Shown here: piece after piece, positions 17,036-24,546 of the stretch
How the letters are laid out: the number at the start of each line of letters is the position of its first letter
How positions within the stretch are numbered: position 1 is the first letter of the stretch
NCBI GenBank assembly: GCA_040772845.1
Contig: JAXGXG010000001.1
Span: 1,860,001 to 1,924,000 of the forward strand
Reading direction: 5' to 3'
DNA: 64,000 bases
From: PWXP01 sp040772845
Lineage (GTDB): Bacteria; Planctomycetota; Planctomycetia; Pirellulales; Thermoguttaceae
The notes under the pieces: generated by a model
Seen by the model: the letters and a program-made list of their open reading frames with translations, nothing else
Told to the model about the DNA's origin: nothing
Database searches by the model: none
Translations under genes and position numbers: made by a program

Positions 17036-19645
17036 ATGAAATACGCCTGTCGATACGTGCTCGCTTCGCTTCTTCTGCAACTGGCTGTTGATGCCGCAGG
17101 TGCCGCGGAACAAGTCACGGTCGAAAATGGAAAAATATCGGTAACGCTTTCGACGCAGGCGCATGGCGCCGTGGTATCGCTGCGGGATGTGGTGGGCGAC
17201 CGGGAACTGGCCGCGAAGTCGATGTCGCCAAGGTTGTTCCTGCTGGAGCTTTCCCAGCGGAACGATCCGGAGGGGAAACCGATCTATGTGGCCAGTGACG
17301 AGGCGAAAGAGGTTGAGCTGCTGGCGGAAGGCGACGGGCCGAACAAAGGCGCGAGGGTGGCATTCAGGGATCTGGCGGGGCGGGGGATCGATGCTGCCTG
17401 CACGGTCAAAGCAGCGGAGGGAGAGGCGTGGCTGCGGTGGCGAATTGAAGTGCAGGTGCCGGAAGGACTGGTGCTGGAGCAGGTGCATTTCCCGATCGTA
17501 ACACTGCGCACGCCGACCGAAACGGAGCCGGACGATGCGATTGTTATCGGAGCGACGAAGGGCGGCGTTTACCGCCGGCCGGCGGCGTGGAAGCCGGGGC
17601 GGTCGATTCAAATGACGCAGCCAGGGAGTCTGACGGCGCAGTTCGGTTGCTATTATGATCCGCGCGGAGGGTTCATGACGGCCGCGTTCGATAGCCGCGG
17701 GTATCGCAAGGCGATCCGCGCAACCCGGACAAACGACGGTGTTGCACTCGCCTGGCTGCATCCATGCTTCCAGACCGGCAAATACTCGCTCCACTTCGAC
17801 GTGGTGCAGACCGTTTTCGCCAGTGACGATCCCGGCCGGCCGGCCGACTGGCGCGATGCGGCCGACCTGTACAAGAGTTGGGCGGTCCAGCAGCCGTGGT
17901 GCGCACGCAAGTACGCGGACCGCGACGACCTGCCCGGATGGCTCAAAGAAGGGCCGGCCATGGTGCGGTTCAGCCGATCGTGGCTGGCCGAGCCCGAACG
18001 GATCGAACGGTGGCTTACGGAATACTGGCAGAAGGACTTCCCGGCAGGCACGCCGCTGATCATCGCCTACTGGGGTTGGGAGAAGGTCGATACGTGGATT
18101 ACGCCCGACTATTTTCCGGTCTTCCCGTCCGACGAAGTATTCCAGAAGCTCACCCGGCTCGGCAAGAGCCTGGGCGGTCATGCGTTCCTGTGGCCCTCGG
18201 GCTATCACTATACCCTGACACATCGCAAGCAGCCGGACGGCAGCTTCTTCTGGGACGATCGCGAACGGTTCGATGCGACCGCACGCCAACACGCCGTCTG
18301 CAATCGCGACGGGCAGGTGCGGTTGCGCACCCCGTCGTGGCTGCAGGGTGGGCAATGCGTGACAATGTGCCCTGGCGATCCGTGGACGATCGACTGGCTC
18401 AACCAGATTGCCGTCGAGATCGTTCGCCGCGGTGCGGACATGGTGCAGGTGGACCAGGTTGTGGGCGGGAACTTCCCCGCTTGCTATAGCACGGGACACG
18501 GCCACGAGCCCGGCCCGGGCCTTTGGTGTACCGACGCATTCCGCAAGCAGCTTGAAACGATGCTCAAAGCGTGCCGCGAGGTAGACCCGGAGGCGGTGGT
18601 CTGTTTCGAGGAGCCGAACGAGTGGTTCATCCAGCAGGTGGGCATCCAGGACTATCGCGACTGGGAGGTTATGCGTCGCGATCTGGCCGAGCCGGCTTCA
18701 GTCTTCAGCTATATCTATCACGAATACCTGCCCACGTTCCAGAGCAATCCGCAGCCGGGCAACCGGCTGCAAGCGGCGTATTGCCTGGCGAACGGGCAGA
18801 TTCCGCACCTCGCGCCGTCGCAAGTCCGCGGACCCGGCCCCGCACTGGACAACGGGGCCATGGAAACATGGAGCGAGGACGCGCCGAACGGCTGGGACAA
18901 GGTCGCCGGCTATCGCGGCCGCGCCTATGCCGGTCGGGCCAATCACGACAAGCAGCAGTTTCACGGCGGCGAGGCATCGCTACGCCTGTCGAACGACCAG
19001 GCCGACGAGATGGTGCAGGTATCGCAGAACGTCCGGATCGGCGGCGGATTTCAGGTGGGGCGTACGTACCGGCTGAGTGCATGGATGAAAAGCGAGGGGC
19101 TCCAGCAGGCGAACGGCATTGGATTGGCAACGTTTACCGACCAGATGAAGGCGACCGGTTCGTGGCGCATCGCCATACCGCAAGGCGCCGGCGACTGGCA
19201 GCGGGGCGAGGCCACTTTTACGGTTCCCGAGGGAACGCGGCTGCTGCGCATCATGATTCACGTGAACGGGCCGGGCACGGTCTGGATTGACGACGTGGCG
19301 CTCGACGAGGTGGCGGCCGATGGCACGACAACACCGGCCGCACGACCCGACAAACCGATCGATCATCAGCTTATGCACCAGTGGGTCACCCTTTTCCACG
19401 GCGAAGGTCGGCCGTACCTGCTGCTGGGCAAGATGCTCCATCCGCCAAAGCTGGAGACCGCAACGCAGGAGTACCAAGGCCGGCAGTTCGCCGCGATTCT
19501 TCACAATGCTTTTGAAGGCGCCGACGGTTCGCAGGCGGTCGTAGTGGTCAACGCCACCGACGTGCCGCAAACGGGCCGCCTCCACTGGCGCGGCAAGGAG
19601 CAGACGATCTCGCTGGAACCCTGGGAAGTCCGGTTGGTGCGGTAA
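17036..19645 (+). CDS. Secreted DUF6259 glycoside-hydrolase-like protein with C-terminal carbohydrate-binding domain
   Basis: An 869-residue secreted protein with a signal peptide at residues 1-23 (MKYACRYVLASLLLQLAVDA, then AGA). Residues about 25-270 form a beta-sandwich (VTVENGKISVTLS). Residues about 290-600 are a TIM-barrel-like domain of the DUF6259 type: PLIIAYWGWEKVDTW, HAFLWPSGYHYTL, a substrate-side QVDQVVGGNFPACYS, and AVVCFEEPNEWFIQ. Catalytic acids could be in DMVQVDQ and VCFEEPNEW, but this is a guess. Residues about 605-760 are a CBM-like jelly roll (MVQVSQNVRI, YRLSAWMKSEG, GTVWIDDVALDEV). It probably degrades an extracellular polysaccharide. It stands alone, 178 bp before the DUF389 gene. 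Confidence 0.75.
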   Translation: MKYACRYVLASLLLQLAVDAAGAAEQVTVENGKISVTLSTQAHGAVVSLRDVVGDRELAAKSMSPRLFLLELSQRNDPEGKPIYVASDEAKEVELLAEGDGPNKGARVAFRDLAGRGIDAACTVKAAEGEAWLRWRIEVQVPEGLVLEQVHFPIVTLRTPTETEPDDAIVIGATKGGVYRRPAAWKPGRSIQMTQPGSLTAQFGCYYDPRGGFMTAAFDSRGYRKAIRATRTNDGVALAWLHPCFQTGKYSLHFDVVQTVFASDDPGRPADWRDAADLYKSWAVQQPWCARKYADRDDLPGWLKEGPAMVRFSRSWLAEPERIERWLTEYWQKDFPAGTPLIIAYWGWEKVDTWITPDYFPVFPSDEVFQKLTRLGKSLGGHAFLWPSGYHYTLTHRKQPDGSFFWDDRERFDATARQHAVCNRDGQVRLRTPSWLQGGQCVTMCPGDPWTIDWLNQIAVEIVRRGADMVQVDQVVGGNFPACYSTGHGHEPGPGLWCTDAFRKQLETMLKACREVDPEAVVCFEEPNEWFIQQVGIQDYRDWEVMRRDLAEPASVFSYIYHEYLPTFQSNPQPGNRLQAAYCLANGQIPHLAPSQVRGPGPALDNGAMETWSEDAPNGWDKVAGYRGRAYAGRANHDKQQFHGGEASLRLSNDQADEMVQVSQNVRIGGGFQVGRTYRLSAWMKSEGLQQANGIGLATFTDQMKATGSWRIAIPQGAGDWQRGEATFTVPEGTRLLRIMIHVNGPGTVWIDDVALDEVAADGTTTPAARPDKPIDHQLMHQWVTLFHGEGRPYLLLGKMLHPPKLETATQEYQGRQFAAILHNAFEGADGSQAVVVVNATDVPQTGRLHWRGKEQTISLEPWEVRLVR

Positions 19646-19822
19646 AGAAAGGGCTGTTTGGGAAGGATGAACAAGGGCAGGCAGCGACAACGGAGAACTT
19701 GTCCTCCCTTGCCTCGATTCGCTCCCATTGGAAACGGACAGATTCCTCGCGGCGTGCGAGGTGTTTCCTCGACCGCTTCTGTTTTCGGTAGGCGACAAAT
19801 CTCAGATTGAAGGAACCTATCA

Positions 19823-20833
19823 ATGGCCCTGCGTGTGATGCAGATCTATCTGCCGCAATTGCCTGATGAGAAACTCGATGAATTGCTTGAAGGACGAGCA
19901 ATTCTGGGGCGTTGGCGGGATGTGGATGGGGAGCAGGTGGTGTTGCATCTGCTGGTGCCGGCCGAGGAGACCGAGGGGATTATGGATCGATGCGAACAAC
20001 AGTTCGCGTCGATTGAGGGGTTTCATGTCGTCCTGTTTCCCGTGGAGGCCGTGTTGCCCCGTCCGGAAGCGGAGCCGGAAGACGAAGTCGCTGCAAATGG
20101 CGAGTCGAAGGAGGAAAATGCTGAACGCATCAGCCGAGAGGAACTCTACAACGAAGTCGCCGAAGGACTGGGGATTACCCGCGTGTACCTCGGCATGATC
20201 GTCCTGTCGTCGATCGTGGCCGCAGTCGGACTGCTGCGAAATGATGTCGCCGTGATCATCGGCGCCATGGTGATCGCGCCACTGCTGGTCCCGAACGTGG
20301 CCATCTCGCTGGCAACTACGCTGGGCGATATGGCCCTGTTGCGCCGGGCCGCAGCGACGAGTCTTGCCGGGATTGCCACCGGATTGGGGGTCGCCATTCT
20401 CGTGGGACTCCTGTTCGACGTCGATGCGAACATTCCTGCAATCGCCGCCCGTGCCCATCTGACCTTCGGCAGCATTGTGCTTGCGCTGGCCGCAGGTTCT
20501 GCCGGTACACTCGCATTCTCCCGCGGACTTGCCGGCGCGGTGATTGGCGTGATGGTGGCCGTAGCCCTGATGCCGCCGCTTGTGGTCTGTGGCATGTTGC
20601 TGGGCTCGGGGCAAGTCGAGCCGGCCCTGGGAGCGTTCCTGCTGACCGCAGCAAACGTCGTTTGCATCAATCTGGCTGGCGTTGGCATACTGCTGCTTCA
20701 GGGGGTCGGTCCGCGAAACTGGTCGGAAGCCGAGCGTGCGAAGAAGTCCACCCGAACGGCGGTCCTGATTTGGGTTGTCTTGCTTGCCGTTCTTCTGCTC
20801 GTGCTCTGGCTCAACCAAAGATTCCCATTTTGA
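19823..20833 (+). CDS. DUF389 membrane protein (TIGR00341-like)
   Basis: A 336-residue membrane protein. The N-terminal 80 residues form a soluble alpha/beta domain (MALRVMQIYLPQLPDEKLDE). An acidic linker at about 85-110 follows. The DUF389 core comes next: ITRVYLGMIVLSSIVAAVGL, the hallmark NDVAVIIGAMVIAPLLVP, LAAGSAGTLAFSRGLAGAVI, GVMVAVALMPPLVVCGMLL and a final LIWVVLLAVLLLVLWL helix. There are about seven membrane segments. The molecular function of the family is unknown; the repeated small-residue helices suggest transport. The gene stands alone. Confidence 0.85.
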   Translation: MALRVMQIYLPQLPDEKLDELLEGRAILGRWRDVDGEQVVLHLLVPAEETEGIMDRCEQQFASIEGFHVVLFPVEAVLPRPEAEPEDEVAANGESKEENAERISREELYNEVAEGLGITRVYLGMIVLSSIVAAVGLLRNDVAVIIGAMVIAPLLVPNVAISLATTLGDMALLRRAAATSLAGIATGLGVAILVGLLFDVDANIPAIAARAHLTFGSIVLALAAGSAGTLAFSRGLAGAVIGVMVAVALMPPLVVCGMLLGSGQVEPALGAFLLTAANVVCINLAGVGILLLQGVGPRNWSEAERAKKSTRTAVLIWVVLLAVLLLVLWLNQRFPF

Positions 20834-21422
20834 CCCAAGCCCCCCTGCATGGTGGCATCTTGGCACAGAGTCTTTGGGGGGCGATTGTCCTCCAGGCCAG
20901 CTATGCTACATTGCTTGCGAAACGGTGGCTGGCCACCTCGACAGCGTGCAGGCCGCGCATCGGATGAAACGGTCGGAAGGTGTCCTGTCGGGGGCCAAGT
21001 GTCCAGAAACCGTATCCCAACGGTGGATTCCCTGCCTGGCCTCGGACGGGAATCCTTGTGTGCTCGAGGATGTGGTTGGCGCCGCGCAAAAAACAAGGGC
21101 CCCTGCTCGCCGGTACAGGGGCCCTCATGGTAGGCTGCCCGAATATGGTTTTGTGCACACTCGGAGACCCGCAGCCAATATATGGCCTATCGACCTGTCA
21201 CCTGCAAACACTTTAGAAGACCGCATCGGTTCCTACCCGGTAGAGAATGTCTACCGAGAAAACCGAAGCAAGCCCTACGCCTTGACGCTGGACCTGCTGC
21301 GGAAATGTTCATGTGCGAAGTTTTTTTCGTGAGCTTTGAGGGTGTTTTGGATAGAATAGTGGGATTTGCAGGCGTTGACTCCCCTCCGTAGTTTATGCGA
21401 TTGCAACGAGGAAAGTTATTTC
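20834..21422. other. Long intergenic region upstream of carA with an orphan leftward terminator
   Basis: No open frame here looks coding. The region holds a strong intrinsic terminator that reads leftward (21088-21125) although no leftward gene lies to its right. Between 21126 and 21300 there are more short complementary tracts (GGTAGA/TCTACC at 21240-21256; GGCTGC/GCAGCC in the leftward direction). A small leftward RNA is possible but unproven. The carA promoter presumably lies in 21300-21400. Confidence 0.4.
21088..21125 (-). terminator. Intrinsic terminator reading leftward
   Basis: Perfect 10-bp stem AGGGCCCCTG (21096-21105) and CAGGGGCCCT (21116-21125) with a 10-base loop. Read on the minus strand, the stem is followed by TTGTTTTTT. 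On the plus strand there is no T-run, so the direction is clear. Confidence 0.75.
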
Positions 21423-22616
21423 ATGCCGAAAACTGCAAAACTGGCACTTGAAGACGGAACCATCTTCACCGGAACTCACTTTGGCGCCGAGGGCGAAGTG
21501 GATGGCGAAGTCTGTTTCAACACCTCGATGACCGGGTATCAGGAGATTCTGACCGATCCGAGCTATCGCGGTCAGATCGTTGCAATGACGTATACCGAAA
21601 TCGGCAACTACGGAGTGAATGCGGAGGATGTTGAGAGCTGGAAGCCGCACCTGGCCGGATTCATCGTGCGCCAGCAGAGTCGTCGCGTGAGCAGTTTTCG
21701 TGCGGACGGCCCGCTGCACGAATACCTTCGCGCCGCCGGAATTGTGGCGATCGAAGGAATCGATACCCGCGCGTTGGTCCGACGCTTGCGCATCCACGGC
21801 GCCATGAAGGGGGTGCTTTCGACGGTAGACCTGGACGATGCAAGTCTCGTGGCCAAGGCCAAGGCAAGTCCCGGCCTGGTCGGTCGCGACCTGGTTCGCG
21901 AGGTGGCGCCCGACAAGCCGGTTCACTGGACCGAACGGTTGAGTCCCTGGGTGGGAAAACCGGCAAGCGGTCCCTTCCCGGAACGGTTTGCCGGATGTGC
22001 CGACGAGAACATTCCGGCCCCGACCGTCGGGCTGCCGAAAAAGGGCGAACTGGATGGCCATTCGCGCCATGTCGTTGCGATCGACTACGGGATGAAGTGG
22101 AACATTGCGCGGCATCTGTTCCACATGGGTTGCCAGGTAACCGTCTTGCCCGGCACGGCCACGGCCGACGAAGTGCTGGCTTTGAACCCGGACGGTATCT
22201 TCCTATCGAACGGGCCAGGCGATCCGGAGCCGCTTGCCGGCGCCCAAACGTGCATCCACGGGCTGTTGGGCAAGAAGCCGATCTTCGGCATCTGCCTGGG
22301 GCATCAGCTTCTCGCGCTGGCGTGCGGTGCGGAAACCTACAAGCTCAAGTTCGGGCACCGGGGCGCCAATCAGCCGGTCATCAACCTGGCCAATGGCCGT
22401 GTGGAAATTACGACCCAGAACCACGGTTTTGCCGTCGATGCCGATTCCCTGCCGGACGACCTTGAGGTGACCCACCTGAACCTCAACGACGATACCGTAG
22501 AAGGGGTCCGCCACCGGAGACTGCCGGCCTTCAGTGTGCAATATCACCCGGAAGCCTCGGCTGGCCCTCACGACAGCCACTACCTGTTCGAGCAGTTCCG
22601 CGAGATGCTCGTCTAG
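21423..22616 (+). CDS. carA: Carbamoyl-phosphate synthase small (glutaminase) subunit
   Basis: A 397-residue glutaminase subunit that supplies ammonia to CarB for carbamoyl phosphate, feeding pyrimidine and arginine synthesis. The N-terminal domain has the family hallmarks LALEDGTIFTG, EVCFNTSMTGYQEILTDPSY and GIDTRALVRRLR. The class I amidotransferase domain (about 215-397) has the nucleophile elbow FGICLGHQLLAL with its catalytic Cys, then FGHRGANQPV and NHGFAVD. The His-Glu pair is in VQYHPEASAGP. ATG 21423 has AGGAAAG upstream, and the family start supports it over the longer frame to 21366. carB is not in the window, so the two subunits are not in one operon here. Confidence 0.96.
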   Translation: MPKTAKLALEDGTIFTGTHFGAEGEVDGEVCFNTSMTGYQEILTDPSYRGQIVAMTYTEIGNYGVNAEDVESWKPHLAGFIVRQQSRRVSSFRADGPLHEYLRAAGIVAIEGIDTRALVRRLRIHGAMKGVLSTVDLDDASLVAKAKASPGLVGRDLVREVAPDKPVHWTERLSPWVGKPASGPFPERFAGCADENIPAPTVGLPKKGELDGHSRHVVAIDYGMKWNIARHLFHMGCQVTVLPGTATADEVLALNPDGIFLSNGPGDPEPLAGAQTCIHGLLGKKPIFGICLGHQLLALACGAETYKLKFGHRGANQPVINLANGRVEITTQNHGFAVDADSLPDDLEVTHLNLNDDTVEGVRHRRLPAFSVQYHPEASAGPHDSHYLFEQFREMLV

Positions 22617-22617
22617 C

Positions 22618-22786
22618 CCCGGATTATTCGCGATCGGTAGGGTGAAGCAAGCCGCTTCCTTGGTGGGTCATCGGTCGCCGGTGTCGGCGTTTTTCCAAGC
22701 TGCGGGTTGGAAATCAGCTCGGTTGCGGTTTGTGCAGACCCACCAATGATTTACGCGACCTTTCACCCGTAGATGAATAATCCGGG
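22618..22786. repeat. 170-bp multi-arm palindromic element next to carA
   Basis: Nested inverted repeats: CCCGGATTATTC (22618-22629) with GAATAATCCGGG (22775-22786), GGGTGAA (22640-22646) with TTCACCC (22762-22768), and TTGGTGGGTC (22660-22669) with GACCCACCAA (22737-22746). A small central hairpin AGCTG/CAGCT follows. It begins one base after the carA stop codon. It could be a MITE-like element or a structured 3' RNA; no flanking duplication is obvious. Confidence 0.7.
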
Positions 22787-22840
22787 CCAGGTCCGCCGCG
22801 CCGCTCGAACAGAATGGGCGGTCCCATCTTTTCGATAGGG

Positions 22841-22864
22841 GGGCCTTGCGGCCCGTCTGTTTTT
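22841..22864 (+). terminator. Probable rightward terminator after carA
   Basis: GGGCC (22841-22845), loop TTGC, GGCCC (22850-22854), then GTCTGTTTTT. The stem is short but GC-only and the T-run is clear. It lies 225 bp after carA, beyond the palindromic element. Confidence 0.45.
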
Positions 22865-22950
22865 CAGATAGTGTACATGCGTACATAACCTCGCCGTTGC
22901 AAGCCGGTCGTTCCCTTGGGCTCATTCCCCCTCAACGTGCGAATGCCAGC

Positions 22951-23014
22951 CCGTTGGAGTCCCGGCTTCACCCGGAAAGGAATCACCGCCTGCAAGCGGC
23001 GCTCCGACAGCGGC
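22951..23014 (-). repeat. Dispersed hairpin repeat family E, diverged reverse copy
   Basis: CCGTTGGAGTCCCGGCTTCA, then a diverged middle and CACCGCCTGCAAGCGGCG, matching the reverse complement of 16812-16872. It ends about 45 bases before the ImmA-like gene start and may contribute to that gene's 5' leader. Confidence 0.6.
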
Positions 23015-23057
23015 GGCGCGCACCCAGAAACGGCCCCCCCCTTTTTCGGAGTGCATC

Positions 23058-23810
23058 ATGCTGGCAGAAATCCCGTGTGAAGAGCTTACCTGCTCCCTCG
23101 ATGCGGTAGTCGAAGAACTGCTGGAGGAGGCCGGAATCACCGGACCCCCGGTCGATGTGTTTGTGCTCGCGGAGCGGTTGGGGATTACCATCGCGCCAGA
23201 CAACCGCCAGCAGGGACGGGCCCGCTACGTACGCCTGCGGAACTGGACCGGCCACGGTCCTCAACCAATAATCTTGCTTCGCAACGACGCAAGACCGGAA
23301 CGGAAACACTGGGCCGTGGCCCACGAAATCGGGGAGCACGCCGCACATCGCGTCTTCCAACGATTAAGCATTGATGTCGCCTGTGCACCGGCGGCTCGCG
23401 AAAAGACGGCGAACGACCTGGCGGCCCGCGTCCTGCTGCCCGGCGTCTGGTTCTTTGCCGACGCCCGCGCGTGTCGCTGGAATCTCCCCAGACTGAAGCA
23501 CCGCTATCGTACGGCCAGCCATGAACTCATCGCCCGGCGCATGCTCGACGCCGAACCGCCCATTGTCATCAGCGTCTTCGACCACGGGATACTCACCTTC
23601 CGTCGCGGCAATCGGGCAGGGAACCTGCCGCCCTTGACTGGCGCAGAGCGATCCTGTCAGAACCGCACGCATCGGACCGGCGCCGCCTGCTCCGCCGCAG
23701 AAGTGGGCTGCACCATCGACGCATGGCCGGTCCACGAACCCGGCTGGCGCCGAGAAATCCTGCGTATGGAAGTGGACGAATACTGCGATATGTGGAACCC
23801 ATACGCGTAG
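23058..23810 (+). CDS. ImmA/IrrE-like protein with altered HExxH motif
   Basis: A 250-residue protein with the layout of ImmA/IrrE metallopeptidases (COG2856). An N-terminal helix pair LDAVVEELLEEAGI and PVDVFVLAERLGITI precedes a strand (PIILLRND) and the metal-site helix WAVAHEIGEHAAHRVF (about residues 85-100). The motif reads His89-Glu90-x3-His94, one residue longer than the usual HExxH, so classical zinc binding may be lost. ANDLAARVLLPGVWF matches the family's next conserved helix. Family members cleave or bind repressor-type regulators. No HTH partner gene is adjacent. The C-terminal 50 residues are Cys-containing and not recognised. The start ATG is reasonable (family-like N-terminus). 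Confidence 0.65.
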   Translation: MLAEIPCEELTCSLDAVVEELLEEAGITGPPVDVFVLAERLGITIAPDNRQQGRARYVRLRNWTGHGPQPIILLRNDARPERKHWAVAHEIGEHAAHRVFQRLSIDVACAPAAREKTANDLAARVLLPGVWFFADARACRWNLPRLKHRYRTASHELIARRMLDAEPPIVISVFDHGILTFRRGNRAGNLPPLTGAERSCQNRTHRTGAACSAAEVGCTIDAWPVHEPGWRREILRMEVDEYCDMWNPYA

Positions 23811-23990
23811 AAACCTCGTTGACCGTTGAAGGCGCTGTTCCGTTTCTGCATGCATCACCAGTTCGCAGTTCGGCCTTCATGCGGCGCTCCTCCCTCCGGC
23901 GAAAGCCAGTGCCGCAGACAGGTCGCCATCGCACCGAGATACGAAAGATCTACTGAAGGGCCGCGCAGAAACGAGTAATCCCTGGGACCG

Positions 23991-24224
23991 GGGTGCGGCA
24001 GCGGACTTACACGGCTGAAAAAGGCCACCGGCGGGCTTGCCCGGCCTGGAGCCATGGTCAGTTGGCTACTGGCAACGGCCCCAGTCCATTCTCGCCCCGC
24101 ACGGCGCCGCCGTGCGGGGCGAGAACATGGCTCGTGGCCCACGTTTAGCTGGATGACCACGGCTCCAGGTGGGGCAAGCCCGCCGGTGGCCCTTCCGTGA
24201 AATGCAAGTCCGCTGCTGCACCCC
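23991..24224. repeat. Family B repeat, inverted pair around a 17-bp palindrome
   Basis: Two oppositely oriented half-units. The left half carries GGTGCGGCAGCGGACTT, then GGCCACCGGCGGGCTTGCCC and CAGTTGGCTACTGGCAAC. The right half carries GACCACGGCTCCAGG, GGCAAGCCCGCCGGTGGCC and AAGTCCGCTGCTGCACCC. At the centre, the arms TTCTCGCCCCGCACGGC (24089-24105) and GCCGTGCGGGGCGAGAA (24109-24125) are perfectly complementary with three bases between. Single half-units lie at 50118-50190 and 59648-59734, and a truncated pair at 32468-32582. Confidence 0.8.
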
Positions 24225-24336
24225 TGAGACCCGTCATCGCGACGAACACCCCCGTTTTGCCCAAACGCTCCGTACTGCCAGTCCGACAATCTTATCTTTA
24301 TTAGAAGACTCGACTCAACCGATACCGAGGAAGACG

Positions 24337-24411
24337 GTGTGTTTGTTGCTGGCGTGCGCGCTCACGCTGGCAATTGGAGGCTCTCCCGTTTCTTGGGGCG
24401 CAAGTCGCCAT
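24337..24411 (+). pseudogene. Orphan signal-peptide-like fragment
   Basis: From GTG 24337 the frame reads VCLLLACALTLAIGGSP, a credible signal-peptide core, with GAGGAAG just upstream. It runs directly into a family E repeat and stops at 24450. It looks like the 5' stump of a secreted-protein gene cut by the repeat, but it is short and could be chance. Confidence 0.25.
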
Positions 24412-24468
24412 GGCTGGAGTTCCGCCTTTCGGCGGTCTCTTTCCGGCTAAAGCCGTGATTCCAACGGG
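24412..24468 (+). repeat. Dispersed hairpin repeat family E, plus-strand copy
   Basis: CTGGAGTTCCGCCTTTCGGCGG followed by CCGGCTAAAGCCGTGATTCC; same order of hairpins as 16812-16872, with slightly decayed arms. Confidence 0.8.
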
Positions 24469-24546
24469 TCGCTGTTCAAACCTGAAAACGAAAGAACCTG
24501 GGGAAGCTAGCGAACGTGTCGTACGACTCGGCGCGAGGGGGGCTCA

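Larger units (their letters stand above)
23811..24546. other. Repeat-bearing intergenic region
   Basis: Holds the inverted family B pair (23991-24224), a short signal-peptide-like reading frame (24337-24411) and a family E repeat (24412-24468). No intact gene is seen. Confidence 0.6.
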
